Assembly: GCA_031276435.1 (NCBI GenBank)
Contig: JAISNB010000217.1
Coordinates: forward strand, 1 to 20,718
Source of the DNA: Burkholderiaceae bacterium
GTDB lineage: Bacteria > Pseudomonadota > Gammaproteobacteria > Burkholderiales > Burkholderiaceae_C
DNA length: 20,718 bases
Direction: 5' to 3'
The notes under the pieces are model-generated. The model did no database searches and was not told the origin of the DNA. It was given only the letters and a program-made list of their open reading frames with translations. Of the stretch, positions 5,920-14,561 are shown piece after piece. Position 1 is the first letter of the stretch; each line of letters opens with the position of its first letter. The position numbers and the translations under genes are program-made.

Positions 5920-6537
5920 ATGACGACGGAATACGCCATCAGCCCCGACGCCTTGCGCGATGCCGTGGTCGCCGCGCTGGGCGGCAAGTGCCAGCAAATC
6001 AGCGTCGCGCTGGGCGAGGTCACGCTCACAGTCAACGCCGCCGACTACGCCGCCGCCATGCAAACGCTGCGCGATGCGCAGGGCTGCCGCTTCGAGCAAC
6101 TGATCGACCTGTGCGGCATGGACATGTCCACCTACGGCGATGGCCGCCGCCCGCAAACGCCACGCTTTTGCGTGGTCGTGCACCTGCTGTCGGTCGCGCT
6201 CAACCAGCGGCTGCGTGTCAAGGTCTATTGCGCCGACGATGAATTCCCCGTGGTCGATTCGATCAACCACATCTGGAACAGCGCCAACTGGTTCGAGCGC
6301 GAGGCCTTCGACATGTACGGCATCATCTTCGAGGGCCATGCCGATTTGCGCCGCATCCTGACCGACTACGGTTTCATAGGCCACCCGCTGCGCAAGGACT
6401 TCCCGGTCACCGGAAACGTGGAAATGCGTTACGACGCCGAGCGCAAACGGGTCGTCTACGAGCCGGTCTCCATCGAGCCGCGCGAAGTCACGCCCCGCGT
6501 GATCCGCGAGAGAGAATATGGAGGCGGGCCGCACTGA
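5920..6537 (+). CDS. nuoC: NADH-quinone oxidoreductase subunit C
   Basis: A 205-residue hydrophilic subunit (30-kDa counterpart) of the quinone-reducing arm of complex I; it carries no cofactor and packs against NuoD and NuoI. The family signature is intact: FEREAFDMYGIIFEGHADLR followed by RILTDYGFIGHPLRKDFPV at about residues 145-166. The C-terminal tail after VYEPVSIEPREVTPRVI is short and basic. nuoC and nuoD are separate genes here, unlike the fused nuoCD of Escherichia coli. The ATG lies 3 nt after the nuoB stop without its own clear binding site, so translation is probably coupled to nuoB. Confidence 0.97.
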   Translation: MTTEYAISPDALRDAVVAALGGKCQQISVALGEVTLTVNAADYAAAMQTLRDAQGCRFEQLIDLCGMDMSTYGDGRRPQTPRFCVVVHLLSVALNQRLRVKVYCADDEFPVVDSINHIWNSANWFEREAFDMYGIIFEGHADLRRILTDYGFIGHPLRKDFPVTGNVEMRYDAERKRVVYEPVSIEPREVTPRVIREREYGGGPH

Positions 6538-6575
6538 AAGCACAAGGCTTTCTTTGCTGCGCAACTGAGACCACC

Positions 6576-7829
6576 ATGGCTGAAATCAAGAATTACACGC
6601 TGAACTTCGGGCCACAGCACCCGGCCGCGCACGGTGTGCTGCGCCTGGTGCTGGAGATGGATGGCGAAGTGGTCGAGCGGGCCGATCCGCACATCGGCCT
6701 GCTGCACCGCGCCACCGAGAAACTGGCCGAGTACAAAACCTTCGCGCAGGCGCTGCCCTACATGGACCGCCTGGACTACGTGTCGATGATGTGCAACGAG
6801 CACGCCTACTGCCTGGCCGTGGAAAAACTGCTGGGCATCGAGGTGCCGCTGCGCGCGCAGTACATCCGGGTGATGTTCTCCGAGATCACGCGCCTGCTCA
6901 ACCACCTGATGTGGCTTGGCTCGCATGGCAACGACTGCGGATCGTCCACCATCCTGATCTACACCTTCCGCGAGCGCGAAGACCTGTTCGACATGTACGA
7001 GGCCGTCTCTGGCGCGCGCATGCACGCGGCCTACTTCCGCCCCGGCGGCGTTTACCGCGACCTGCCGCAGGCCATGCCGCAGTACAAGCCAAGCAAGATT
7101 CGCAGCGCCAAATCCCTGGACGAAATCAACCGCAACCGCCTGGGTTCGCTGCTGGACTTCATCGAGGACTTCACCGTCCGCTTTCCCAAATGCATGGACG
7201 AGTACGAAACCCTGCTCACCGACAACCGCATCTGGAAACAGCGCACGGTGGGCATTGGCGTCATCTCGCCCGAGCGCGCGCTCAACATGGGCCTGACCGG
7301 CCCCATGCTGCGCGGCTGTGGCGTGGCCTGGGATTTGCGCAAGAAGCAGCCCTACGAGGTATACGACCGCGTCGATTTCGACATCCCGGTCGGCAAAACG
7401 GGCGACAGCTACGCGCGCTATCTGGTACGCATGCAGGAAATGCGCGAGTCCAACCGCATCATCAAACAATGCGTGGACTGGCTGCGCGCCAACCCCGGAG
7501 CGGTCATTGTGGACAACCACAAGGTGGCGCCGTCCAGGCGCGAAGCCATGAAATCCAGCATGGAAGAGCTGATCCACCACTTCAAGCTCTTCTCCGAAGG
7601 CATGCATGTGCCCGAGGGCGAGGCCTACGCCGCCATCGAGCATCCCAAGGGAGAATTCGGCATCTACCTGGTCAGCGACGGCGCCAACAAGCCCTACCGG
7701 CTCAAAATCCGCGCGCCCGGTTTTGCGCACCTTGCCGCCATGGAAGAACTGGCCAAAGGCCACATGCTGGCCGACGCGGTCGCCATCATTGGCTCTTTGG
7801 ATATCGTGTTTGGAGAGATTGATCGATGA
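6576..7829 (+). CDS. nuoD: NADH-quinone oxidoreductase subunit D
   Basis: The 417-residue product (49-kDa counterpart, related to NiFe hydrogenase large subunits) forms most of the quinone-binding site with NuoB. The N-terminal FGPQHPAAHGVLRLVLEMDG carries H19, and RLDYVSMM carries Y68, the two residues that contact the quinone head group in characterised enzymes. PHIGLLHRATEKLAE and the C-terminal GSLDIVFGEIDR are typical. The hydrogenase nickel-ligand cysteines are absent, as expected. The start is chosen from the MAEIKNYTLNFGPQHP beginning. It is 38 nt after nuoC and overlaps nuoE by 4 nt (ATGA). Confidence 0.98.
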   Translation: MAEIKNYTLNFGPQHPAAHGVLRLVLEMDGEVVERADPHIGLLHRATEKLAEYKTFAQALPYMDRLDYVSMMCNEHAYCLAVEKLLGIEVPLRAQYIRVMFSEITRLLNHLMWLGSHGNDCGSSTILIYTFREREDLFDMYEAVSGARMHAAYFRPGGVYRDLPQAMPQYKPSKIRSAKSLDEINRNRLGSLLDFIEDFTVRFPKCMDEYETLLTDNRIWKQRTVGIGVISPERALNMGLTGPMLRGCGVAWDLRKKQPYEVYDRVDFDIPVGKTGDSYARYLVRMQEMRESNRIIKQCVDWLRANPGAVIVDNHKVAPSRREAMKSSMEELIHHFKLFSEGMHVPEGEAYAAIEHPKGEFGIYLVSDGANKPYRLKIRAPGFAHLAAMEELAKGHMLADAVAIIGSLDIVFGEIDR

Positions 7830-8383
7830 GTGCCAACCCGTCCGTCGTCGCCACCGCCGCCGCAACCGCCAGTGGGCCAGGCGCTGCCGCGCTGCCGCCC
7901 GCCATGCTGGAGCGGTTTGCGCGCGAGGTGGCCAAATACCCGGCAGGGCAAAAACAATCGGCCGTCATGGCCTGCCTGGCCATCGTCCAGCAGGAGCAGG
8001 GCCATGTGAGCGCCGCCGCCGAGCGCGCCGTGGCCGAATACCTGGGCATGCCGCCCATTGCCGTGCATGAGGTCACCACCTTCTACAACATGTACAACCA
8101 GCAGCCCGTGGGGCGCTACAAGCTGAACGTTTGCACCAACCTGCCGTGCCTGCTGCGCGGCGGCGCGCAGGCGCTCAGGCATCTTGAGGAAAAACTTGGC
8201 CTCAAGGATGGCGAAACCACCGCCGACGGCTGGTTCACGCTTCAGCACTGCGAATGCCTGGGCGCTTGCGCCGATGCGCCGGTCATGCTGGTCAACGACC
8301 GCAACATGTGCAGTTTCATGAGCGATGACAGGCTCGACCAGTTGGTCGACGACCTCAGGAATGCGCAGGAGCAGCAAGCATGA
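7826..8383 (+). CDS. nuoE: NADH-quinone oxidoreductase subunit E
   Basis: A 185-residue thioredoxin-like subunit (24-kDa counterpart) of the NADH-oxidising module, holding 2Fe-2S cluster N1a. The ligands are C103 and C108 in CTNLPCLLRGG and C144 and C148 in ECLGACADAP. The helical N-terminal domain includes the conserved YNMYNQQPVG just before the cluster domain. The first about 25 residues are an Ala-rich, poorly conserved extension. GGAGAG at 7811-7816 precedes the start, which overlaps the nuoD stop (ATGA). The stop likewise overlaps the nuoF start, pointing to coupled synthesis of the E-F pair. Confidence 0.97.
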   Translation: MSANPSVVATAAATASGPGAAALPPAMLERFAREVAKYPAGQKQSAVMACLAIVQQEQGHVSAAAERAVAEYLGMPPIAVHEVTTFYNMYNQQPVGRYKLNVCTNLPCLLRGGAQALRHLEEKLGLKDGETTADGWFTLQHCECLGACADAPVMLVNDRNMCSFMSDDRLDQLVDDLRNAQEQQA

Positions 8384-9735
8384 ACGCGCAGCAAGTGCTG
8401 GCCCGGTTTGCGGCCACTGGCGTGCAGACCTGCTTTCATGGCCGGCACATCAACCCCCAGATCTACGCCGGTCTTGATGGCGCGAACTGGCGCCTGAAAG
8501 ACTACGAGGCCCGCGGCGGCTACCAGGCGCTGCGCAAGATTCTCCTGGGCGCTGGCGGCGCTGAACCCATGACGCAGGATCAGGTCATCGCCACGCTCAA
8601 GGAATCCGCGCTGCGCGGGCGTGGCGGCGCGGGCTTTCCCACGGGCCTCAAGTGGAGCTTCATGCCGCGGCAGTTTCCGGGCCAGAAGTTCCTGGTTTGC
8701 AACTCCGACGAAGGCGAGCCAGGCACCTGCAAGGACCGCGACATCCTCATGTACAACCCGCACATCGTGATCGAGGGCATGGCCATTGCGGCCTTCGCCA
8801 TGGGCGCGAGCGTGGGCTACAACTACATCCACGGCGAGATTTTCCAGGTCTACCAACGCTTTGAAGAGGCGCTGCAAGAAGCCCGCGCCGCTGGCTATCT
8901 GGGCGCGGGCATTCTGGGCAGCGGCTTTGACTTCCAGCTACACGCGCACCACGGCTTTGGCGCCTATGTCTGCGGCGAGGAAACCGGGCTGCTCGAATCG
9001 CTCGAAGGCAAAAAGGGCCAGCCGCGCTTCAAGCCGCCGTTTCCCGCCAGCTTTGGCCTGTACGGCAAGCCCACGACCATCAACAACACCGAAACCTTTG
9101 CCGCCGTGCCCTGGATCATCCGCAACGGGGGCCAGGCCTATCTGGAGTGCGGCAAGCCCAACAACGGCGGCACCAAGATTTATTCGGTCAGCGGCGATGT
9201 CGAATGGCCCGGCAACTACGAAGTGCCCATGGGCACACCGTTTGCCAGGCTGCTCGAACTGGCTGGCGGCGTGCGCAAGGGGCGTCAACTCAAGGCCGTG
9301 ATTCCCGGCGGTTCATCGGCGCCGGTGTTGCCTGCTTCCATCATGATGGACTGCACCATGGACTACGACAGCATCGCCAAGGCTGGCTCCATGCTCGGAT
9401 CGGGTGCTGTCATCGTCATGGATGACTCGCGCTGCATGGTGCAGGCCCTGCAGCGGCTGTCGTACTTCTACATGCACGAGTCCTGCGGGCAATGCACGCC
9501 TTGCCGCGAAGGCACGGGCTGGCTGTGGCGCGTGGTCGACCGCATCGAAAAAGGGCAGGGCAGTCCGCAAGACATCGACTTGCTCGACTCCGTGGCTGGC
9601 AACATCATGGGCCGCACCATCTGCGCCCTGGGTGACGCGGCGGCCATGCCCGTGCGCGGCATGCTCAAGCACTTCCGCCACGAATTTGAATACCACATCG
9701 AGCACAAGAGCTGCATGGTCGCGGCGCGGGTGTGA
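8380..9735 (+). CDS. nuoF: NADH-quinone oxidoreductase subunit F (NADH/FMN-binding)
   Basis: The 451-residue subunit (51-kDa counterpart) is where NADH is oxidised: it binds NADH, FMN and the 4Fe-4S cluster N3. The glycine-rich nucleotide segment GRGGAGFPTGLKW starts at residue 80, and NSDEGEPGTCKDRDI follows as the FMN/NADH pocket. Cluster N3 ligands are C369, C372 and C375 in ESCGQCTPCREG, plus C415 in RTICALGD. A typical soluble-ligand-binding beta-grasp region lies between. Translation starts at the ATGA overlap with nuoE. nuoG follows after 24 nt. Nothing is missing or truncated. Confidence 0.98.
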   Translation: MNAQQVLARFAATGVQTCFHGRHINPQIYAGLDGANWRLKDYEARGGYQALRKILLGAGGAEPMTQDQVIATLKESALRGRGGAGFPTGLKWSFMPRQFPGQKFLVCNSDEGEPGTCKDRDILMYNPHIVIEGMAIAAFAMGASVGYNYIHGEIFQVYQRFEEALQEARAAGYLGAGILGSGFDFQLHAHHGFGAYVCGEETGLLESLEGKKGQPRFKPPFPASFGLYGKPTTINNTETFAAVPWIIRNGGQAYLECGKPNNGGTKIYSVSGDVEWPGNYEVPMGTPFARLLELAGGVRKGRQLKAVIPGGSSAPVLPASIMMDCTMDYDSIAKAGSMLGSGAVIVMDDSRCMVQALQRLSYFYMHESCGQCTPCREGTGWLWRVVDRIEKGQGSPQDIDLLDSVAGNIMGRTICALGDAAAMPVRGMLKHFRHEFEYHIEHKSCMVAARV

Positions 9736-9759
9736 GGCTGACGACTGTTAAGAGACGCC

Positions 9760-11931
9760 ATGGTTGAACTGGAAATTGACGGCAAAAAGGTAGAGGTGGC
9801 CGAAGGCTGCATGGTGATGCATGCGGCCGAGAAATCGGGCACCTACATTCCGCATTTTTGCTACCACAAGAAACTGTCCATCGCGGCCAGTTGCCGCATG
9901 TGCTTGGTCGATGTCGAGAAAGTCCCCAAAGCCGTGCCCGCCTGCGCCACGCCCGTGACGCAGGGGATGGTTGTGCGCACCAGAAGCGAGAAAACCATTC
10001 AGGCCCAGCAGGCCGTGATGGAGTTTTTGCTGATCAACCACCCGCTCGACTGTCCCGTTTGCGACCAGGGCGGCGAGTGCCAGTTGCAGGACCTGGCCGT
10101 GGGCTACGGCCGGGACGCCTCGCGCTACAGCGAGGAAAAGCGCGTCGTCGCGCACAAGGATGCGGGGCCGCTGATCTCGATGCAGGAGATGAGCCGTTGC
10201 ATCCAGTGCACGCGCTGCGTGCGTTTCGGGCAAGAGATTGCGGGCGTCATGGAACTGGGCTGCGCGGGCCGTGGCGAGCACGCCGAGATCGAAACCTTTG
10301 TGGGCGCTGGCATCGACTCCGAGCTTTCCGGCAACATGATCGACATCTGCCCGGTGGGCGCGCTCACCAGCAAGCCGTTCCGCTTCAGCGCACGCACCTG
10401 GGAGCTGTCGCGCCGCAAGAGCATCAGCCCGCATGACTCGACGGGTGCCAACCTGATCGTGCAGGTCAAGAACCACCGCGTGATGCGCGTCGTGCCCCTT
10501 GAGAACGAGGCCGTCAACGAATGCTGGATCGCCGACCGCGACCGCTTCTCCTACGAGGCGCTCAATGGCCCCGCGCGATTGCACCGTCCCATGCTCAAGC
10601 AAGACGGGCAGTGGATCACGGTCAATTGGCAAACCGCGCTCGAATACGTTGCCAACGGGCTGGGCCAGATCAGGCGCGAGCATGGCGCTGCCGCCATCGG
10701 CGCGCTGGTCAGCCCGCACAGCACGCTGGAAGAAATCCATTTGCTCGGCGCCCTGATGCGTGCGCTCGGCAGCGAAAACGTGGATTACCGCCTGCGCGCG
10801 CAAGAAATGTGCAGCCCCGAGGGCGTGCGCTGGCTTGGCATGCCCGTGGCCGCGCTCTCCACGCTGGAAGCGGCGCTGGTGGTGGGATCCAACCTGCGCA
10901 AGGATCACCCGCTGTTTGCGCAGCGCATTCGCCAGGCGGCGCGCCGTGGCGCCAGGGTCATGGTCATCACCTCGCCTGAAAACCTGTCCGGCGCCAGCGC
11001 CTGGGCCATGCCGCTGCAAGAGGCCGTGCTGGGTGATGCCAGCGCATGGGCGCAGGCGCTGGCCAACGTGGCCGTGGCCGTGGCAAGAGCCAAGGGTGTG
11101 GCCGAGCCGTTTGCAGGCGAAGTGACCAAACCCGCCTATGCCATGGCGCAAGCCCTGCTGGCGGGCGAGCGAAAAGCCATTTTGCTGGGCAACGGCGCGG
11201 CGCACAGCGCCAATGCTTCAACGCTGCTGGCCATTGGCAACTGGATCGCGGAGCAAACCGGCGCCAGGCTGGGCTATCTGACCGAAGCGGCCAACACCGT
11301 TGGCGCCCAGTGGGCACGCGCCCTGCCAGGCGAGGGTGGTCTGAACGCGCGGCAAATGCTGGCCGCGCCGCCCAAGGGCATGCTGCTGTTCCAGTGCGAA
11401 CCCGCCGCCGACTGCGCCGAAGGCGCGGCCAGCGTGACGGCCTTGCAGGCAACGGGCGGCATGGTGGTCAGCCTCAACACCTTCAAGGCCAACATGGACG
11501 TGGCCGATGTGCTGCTGCCCATTGCGCCGTTCACGGAAACCTCTGGTACCTTCGTCAATGCCGAAGGGCGCGTGCAAAGTTTTCACGCCGTGGTGCGCCC
11601 GCTGGCCGAGGCGCGCCCGGGCTGGAAAGTGCTGCGCGTTCTGGCCGAGATGCTGGACGTTGCCGAAGGCTTGCGCTTTGAATCGTCCCAGGAAGTTTTG
11701 CACGCGCTGCACCCGGCGGCGGCCCAGCAGGAGTGTGCGTTTGTGCCCGCGCAGTTGCTGAGCAACGCCATGCAGGCGAGCGCGCGCCTGGACGGCGGCG
11801 GCAAGCTCGCGGCCCCGGATGTGGTGGGCATTTATGAACTCGATGGCATGGTTCGCCGCGCGCCATCGCTGCAACTGACAGCCGACGCGAAAAAGCCGGA
11901 TTTGCTGCCGCAAAAGGCCACAGCATCATGA
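9760..11931 (+). CDS. nuoG: NADH-quinone oxidoreductase subunit G
   Basis: A 723-residue iron-sulfur subunit (75-kDa counterpart) that carries electrons from NuoF toward NuoI. The N-terminal ferredoxin-like domain has the 2Fe-2S (N1b) ligands C34, C45, C48 and C62. Cluster N5 uses H94, C98, C101 and C107 in HPLDCPVCDQGGEC. Cluster N4 uses C147, C150, C153 and C197. The rest is a degenerate molybdopterin-oxidoreductase fold with no cofactor role. The extra cluster N7 of the Escherichia coli protein has no ligands here: the corresponding stretch reads SISPHDSTGANLIVQV. The protein is well below the 908 residues of the Escherichia coli form. AAGAGA at 9750-9755 is a weak binding site. The stop overlaps the nuoH start (ATGA). 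Confidence 0.97.
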   Translation: MVELEIDGKKVEVAEGCMVMHAAEKSGTYIPHFCYHKKLSIAASCRMCLVDVEKVPKAVPACATPVTQGMVVRTRSEKTIQAQQAVMEFLLINHPLDCPVCDQGGECQLQDLAVGYGRDASRYSEEKRVVAHKDAGPLISMQEMSRCIQCTRCVRFGQEIAGVMELGCAGRGEHAEIETFVGAGIDSELSGNMIDICPVGALTSKPFRFSARTWELSRRKSISPHDSTGANLIVQVKNHRVMRVVPLENEAVNECWIADRDRFSYEALNGPARLHRPMLKQDGQWITVNWQTALEYVANGLGQIRREHGAAAIGALVSPHSTLEEIHLLGALMRALGSENVDYRLRAQEMCSPEGVRWLGMPVAALSTLEAALVVGSNLRKDHPLFAQRIRQAARRGARVMVITSPENLSGASAWAMPLQEAVLGDASAWAQALANVAVAVARAKGVAEPFAGEVTKPAYAMAQALLAGERKAILLGNGAAHSANASTLLAIGNWIAEQTGARLGYLTEAANTVGAQWARALPGEGGLNARQMLAAPPKGMLLFQCEPAADCAEGAASVTALQATGGMVVSLNTFKANMDVADVLLPIAPFTETSGTFVNAEGRVQSFHAVVRPLAEARPGWKVLRVLAEMLDVAEGLRFESSQEVLHALHPAAAQQECAFVPAQLLSNAMQASARLDGGGKLAAPDVVGIYELDGMVRRAPSLQLTADAKKPDLLPQKATAS

Positions 11932-13010
11932 TTGACGCTCTTTACAACTGGTGCCTTCACCTGATTGCCGCCGCCTGGTGGCAAAGCATTGTGTGGCCGG
12001 TCATCTGGATCCTGGTCAAAATCGTGCTGGTCTTGCTCCCGCTGATGGGCGCAGTGGCTTACCTCACGCTGTGGGAGCGCAAGCTGCTCGGCTGGATGCA
12101 GGTGCGCTACGGGCCGAACCGTGTGGGGCCATGGGGCCTGCTGCAACCCATTGCCGACGCGGTCAAGCTGCTGATCAAGGAAATCATCCAACCCACGGCG
12201 GCGGCCAAGGGGCTGTTCTTTCTGGGGCCGGTCATGGCCATCATGCCGGCGCTGGCCGCCTGGGTGGTGGTTCCGTTTGGCCCGGATGTGGCGCTGGCCA
12301 ACGTCAACGCGGGGCTGTTGCTGATCATGGCCATCACCTCGATCGAGGTGTACGGTGTCATCATCGCGGGTTGGGCATCCAATTCAAAATATGCCTTCCT
12401 GGGCGCCTTGCGCGCGTCGGCGCAAATGGTGAGCTACGAAATTGCCATGGGCTTTTGCTTTCTGGTGGTGCTCATGGTTTCGGGCAGCATGAACATGACC
12501 GACATCGTGATGGCGCAGTCCAGGGGCGTTGCCGCTGGCATGGGGCTGACCTTCCTGTCGTGGAACTGGGTTTTGCTGCTGCCCATTTTCGTGGTCTACC
12601 TGATTTCCGGCGTGGCCGAGACCAACCGCCATCCGTTCGATGTGGTCGAGGGCGAGGCCGAGATCGTGGCCGGTCACATGGTCGAATACTCGGGCATGGG
12701 CTTTGCCGTGTTCTTCCTGGCCGAATACGCCAGCATGTGGCTGGTTTCCATTCTGGCCGTCATCATGTTCTGGGGCGGCTGGCTGCCGCCGGTGGACTGG
12801 GCCATCGTGCGCTGGATTCCGGGCTGGATCTGGCTGGCCGCCAAGACTTTCATGATGGTGTCGATCTTCATCTGGATTCGCGCCACCTTCCCGCGCTTTC
12901 GCTATGACCAGATCATGCGCCTGGGCTGGAAGATTTTCATTCCGGTAACGCTGCTGTGGCTGCTGGTGGTGGGGGTGTGGATGCAAACGCGCTGGAATCC
13001 CTGGCACTGA
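11928..13010 (+). CDS. nuoH: NADH-quinone oxidoreductase subunit H
   Basis: A 360-residue membrane subunit (ND1 counterpart), about eight transmembrane helices, which joins the peripheral arm to the membrane arm and forms the entrance of the quinone channel. Characteristic stretches are LTLWERKLLGWMQVRYGPNR near residue 45 and ETNRHPFDVVEGEAEIVAGH from residue 231, whose acidic loop belongs to the quinone-coupled proton path. The GMGFAVFFLAEYASM segment and a C-terminal FPRFRYDQIMRLGWK follow, both family hallmarks. The gene overlaps nuoG by 4 nt and ends 11 nt before nuoI. Confidence 0.98.
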   Translation: MIDALYNWCLHLIAAAWWQSIVWPVIWILVKIVLVLLPLMGAVAYLTLWERKLLGWMQVRYGPNRVGPWGLLQPIADAVKLLIKEIIQPTAAAKGLFFLGPVMAIMPALAAWVVVPFGPDVALANVNAGLLLIMAITSIEVYGVIIAGWASNSKYAFLGALRASAQMVSYEIAMGFCFLVVLMVSGSMNMTDIVMAQSRGVAAGMGLTFLSWNWVLLLPIFVVYLISGVAETNRHPFDVVEGEAEIVAGHMVEYSGMGFAVFFLAEYASMWLVSILAVIMFWGGWLPPVDWAIVRWIPGWIWLAAKTFMMVSIFIWIRATFPRFRYDQIMRLGWKIFIPVTLLWLLVVGVWMQTRWNPWH

Positions 13011-13021
13011 AGGAGACAGAA

Positions 13022-13528
13022 ATGACGAGCATGGCATCTCCTTTTTCGGTTCGCGATTTCCTCAAGAGCTTTGCGTTGCTGGAGCTTTTCAAGGGCATGG
13101 CCCTGACCGGGCGCTACGCGTTCCGGCGCAAGGTCACCATCGAATACCCTGAAGAAAAAACGCCGTTGTCGCCGCGTTTTCGCGGCCTGCATGCCCTGCG
13201 CCGCTATGACAACGGCGAAGAACGCTGCATTGCCTGCAAGCTGTGCGAGGCGGCTTGTCCGGCCATGGCCATCACCATCGAGTCGGGCGTGCGCAAAGAC
13301 GGCTCGCGCCGCACCACGCGCTACGACATCGATCTGACCAAGTGCATCTTCTGCGGCTATTGCGAAGAAAGCTGCCCGGTCGACTCGATTGTGGAAACGC
13401 AGATTTTCGAGTACCACGGCGAAAAGCGCGGAGACCTGTATTTCACAAAAGAAATGCTGCTGGCCGTGGGCGAGCGTTACGAGGCCGAGATTGCGGCCGC
13501 AAAGGATGCAGATGCCAAATACCGTTGA
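13022..13528 (+). CDS. nuoI: NADH-quinone oxidoreductase subunit I (two 4Fe-4S clusters)
   Basis: A 168-residue ferredoxin-like subunit (TYKY counterpart) with clusters N6a and N6b, relaying electrons from NuoG to NuoB. Two classical motifs are complete: C69, C72, C75, C79 in CIACKLCEAACP, and C108, C111, C114, C118 in CIFCGYCEESCP. An amphipathic N-terminal helix (about 10-35) anchors it on the membrane arm. AGGAGA at 13011-13016 sits 5 nt before the ATG at 13022, supporting this start over a second in-frame ATG at 13031. The gene lies 11 nt after nuoH and 57 nt before nuoJ, the largest gap between consecutive nuo genes. Confidence 0.97.
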   Translation: MTSMASPFSVRDFLKSFALLELFKGMALTGRYAFRRKVTIEYPEEKTPLSPRFRGLHALRRYDNGEERCIACKLCEAACPAMAITIESGVRKDGSRRTTRYDIDLTKCIFCGYCEESCPVDSIVETQIFEYHGEKRGDLYFTKEMLLAVGERYEAEIAAAKDADAKYR

Positions 13529-13538
13529 ACCGATGGGC

Positions 13539-13568
13539 GCCGCCGCTGCCGGGCGCGGCAGCGGCGGC
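13539..13568 (+). promoter_or_regulatory. All-GC perfect hairpin between nuoI and nuoJ
   Basis: GCCGCCGCTGCC (13539-13550) pairs perfectly over 12 bp with 13557-13568 around a 6-nt loop. It begins 10 nt after the nuoI stop and ends 2 nt before the GAGGTGAG binding site of nuoJ. There is no T-run, so it is not an intrinsic terminator. It could protect an upstream mRNA 3' end or set the NuoI:NuoJ output. Confidence 0.6.
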
Positions 13569-13585
13569 AAGAGGTGAGCTTTTCC

Positions 13586-14245
13586 ATGAACGTCACAGTT
13601 TTCTTTTTCTACCTGTTCGCTGCGGTGCTGCTGTTTGCGGCATTCAGGGTCATTACGGCAAAAAACCCGGTGTATGCCGTGCTGTATCTGATGCTGGCTT
13701 TCTCGCAGGCCGCGGGCGTGTGGCTGCTGCTGGAGGCGGAGTTCCTGGCCATCGTGCTGGTGCTGGTCTACCTGGGCGCGGTGATGGTGCTGTTCCTGTT
13801 TGTCGTGATGATGCTGGACATCAACATTGAAGGGCTGCGCCGCGGTTTTTGGCGGCATTTCCCGCTTGCCCTGGGCGTGGGCGGGTTGATCGCGCTGGAA
13901 ATGTCGGTCATTTTGGCAAACGGCTTTCACGCCAGCGGCGGCGCGGCGGCTGCGATCTCGGCGGTTGCCGCCGAGGCTTCCAACGCCAGGCAATTGGGCG
14001 TTTTGCTCTACACCCAATACCTGTACCCCGTGGAGATTGCCGCCGTGATTTTGCTGGTGGCCATGCTGACGGCCATTGCGCTGACGCTGCGCGCGCGCAA
14101 GGACACGCGGCGTGTCGATCCGTCGATCCAGGTGCGCGCCAAAGCTGCCGATTATGTGCAGGTGCTTTCCATGGCGGCGGTGCAGCCCGCCGCTGCCGCA
14201 CAGCAAGATGAAGCGGCTTTGGCCGCGGAAAAAGGGGCATCATGA
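13586..14245 (+). CDS. nuoJ: NADH-quinone oxidoreductase subunit J
   Basis: A 219-residue membrane subunit (ND6 counterpart) with about five transmembrane helices. Recognisable are AKNPVYAVLYLMLAFSQAAG in the second helix and FLAIVLVLVYLGAVMVLFLF in the third, whose pi-bulge region is central to coupling quinone reduction with pumping. The C-terminal about 50 residues are a soluble Ala/Gln/Glu-rich tail. ATG 13586 is preferred because GAGGTGAG at 13571-13578 lies 7 nt upstream; an in-frame GTG at 13574 falls inside that binding site. The stop overlaps the nuoK start. Confidence 0.95.
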   Translation: MNVTVFFFYLFAAVLLFAAFRVITAKNPVYAVLYLMLAFSQAAGVWLLLEAEFLAIVLVLVYLGAVMVLFLFVVMMLDINIEGLRRGFWRHFPLALGVGGLIALEMSVILANGFHASGGAAAAISAVAAEASNARQLGVLLYTQYLYPVEIAAVILLVAMLTAIALTLRARKDTRRVDPSIQVRAKAADYVQVLSMAAVQPAAAAQQDEAALAAEKGAS

Positions 14246-14553
14246 TGAGTCTGACACTGCCGCATTTTTTGATGCTGGGCGCCATTTTGTTTGCGCTGTC
14301 GATGATCGGTATCTTCCTCAACCGCAGGAACCTGATCGTGTTGCTGATGGCCATCGAGTTGATGCTGCTGGCCGTGAACATGAACTTTGTCGCCTTCTCG
14401 CACTACCTGGGCGATGTGCACGGGCAGGTTTTCGTTTTCTTCATTCTGACCGTCGCGGCGGCGGAGTCGGCCATTGGCCTGGCAATTCTGGTGCTGCTGT
14501 TCAGGGTGCGATCGAGCATCCATGTTGATGAACTCAACACGCTGAAAGGGTGA
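14245..14553 (+). CDS. nuoK: NADH-quinone oxidoreductase subunit K
   Basis: A 102-residue subunit (ND4L counterpart) with three transmembrane helices, part of the central charged axis of the membrane arm. The two conserved membrane glutamates are E38 in LLMAIELMLLAVN and E74 in ILTVAAAESAIGLAI. Two adjacent ATG codons exist, at 14242 and 14245. I choose 14245: the resulting MSLTLPHFL matches the usual family start, the length is normal, and GGGG at 14234-14237 is then 7 nt away. Either way the start overlaps the nuoJ stop (TGATG or ATGA), so translation is coupled. nuoL follows after 8 nt. Confidence 0.96.
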   Translation: MSLTLPHFLMLGAILFALSMIGIFLNRRNLIVLLMAIELMLLAVNMNFVAFSHYLGDVHGQVFVFFILTVAAAESAIGLAILVLLFRVRSSIHVDELNTLKG

Positions 14554-14561
14554 TCGCTGCA

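Noticed and set aside
4756..6564. 602-codon minus-strand frame opposite tRNA-Leu and nuoA-C
   Set aside because: It runs through the tRNA and three conserved genes and has no recognisable domain.
13513..13577. 21-codon frame overlapping the nuoI end and running through the GC hairpin
   Set aside because: It starts inside nuoI with no binding site, and its Gly/Ala-rich content simply reflects the palindrome.
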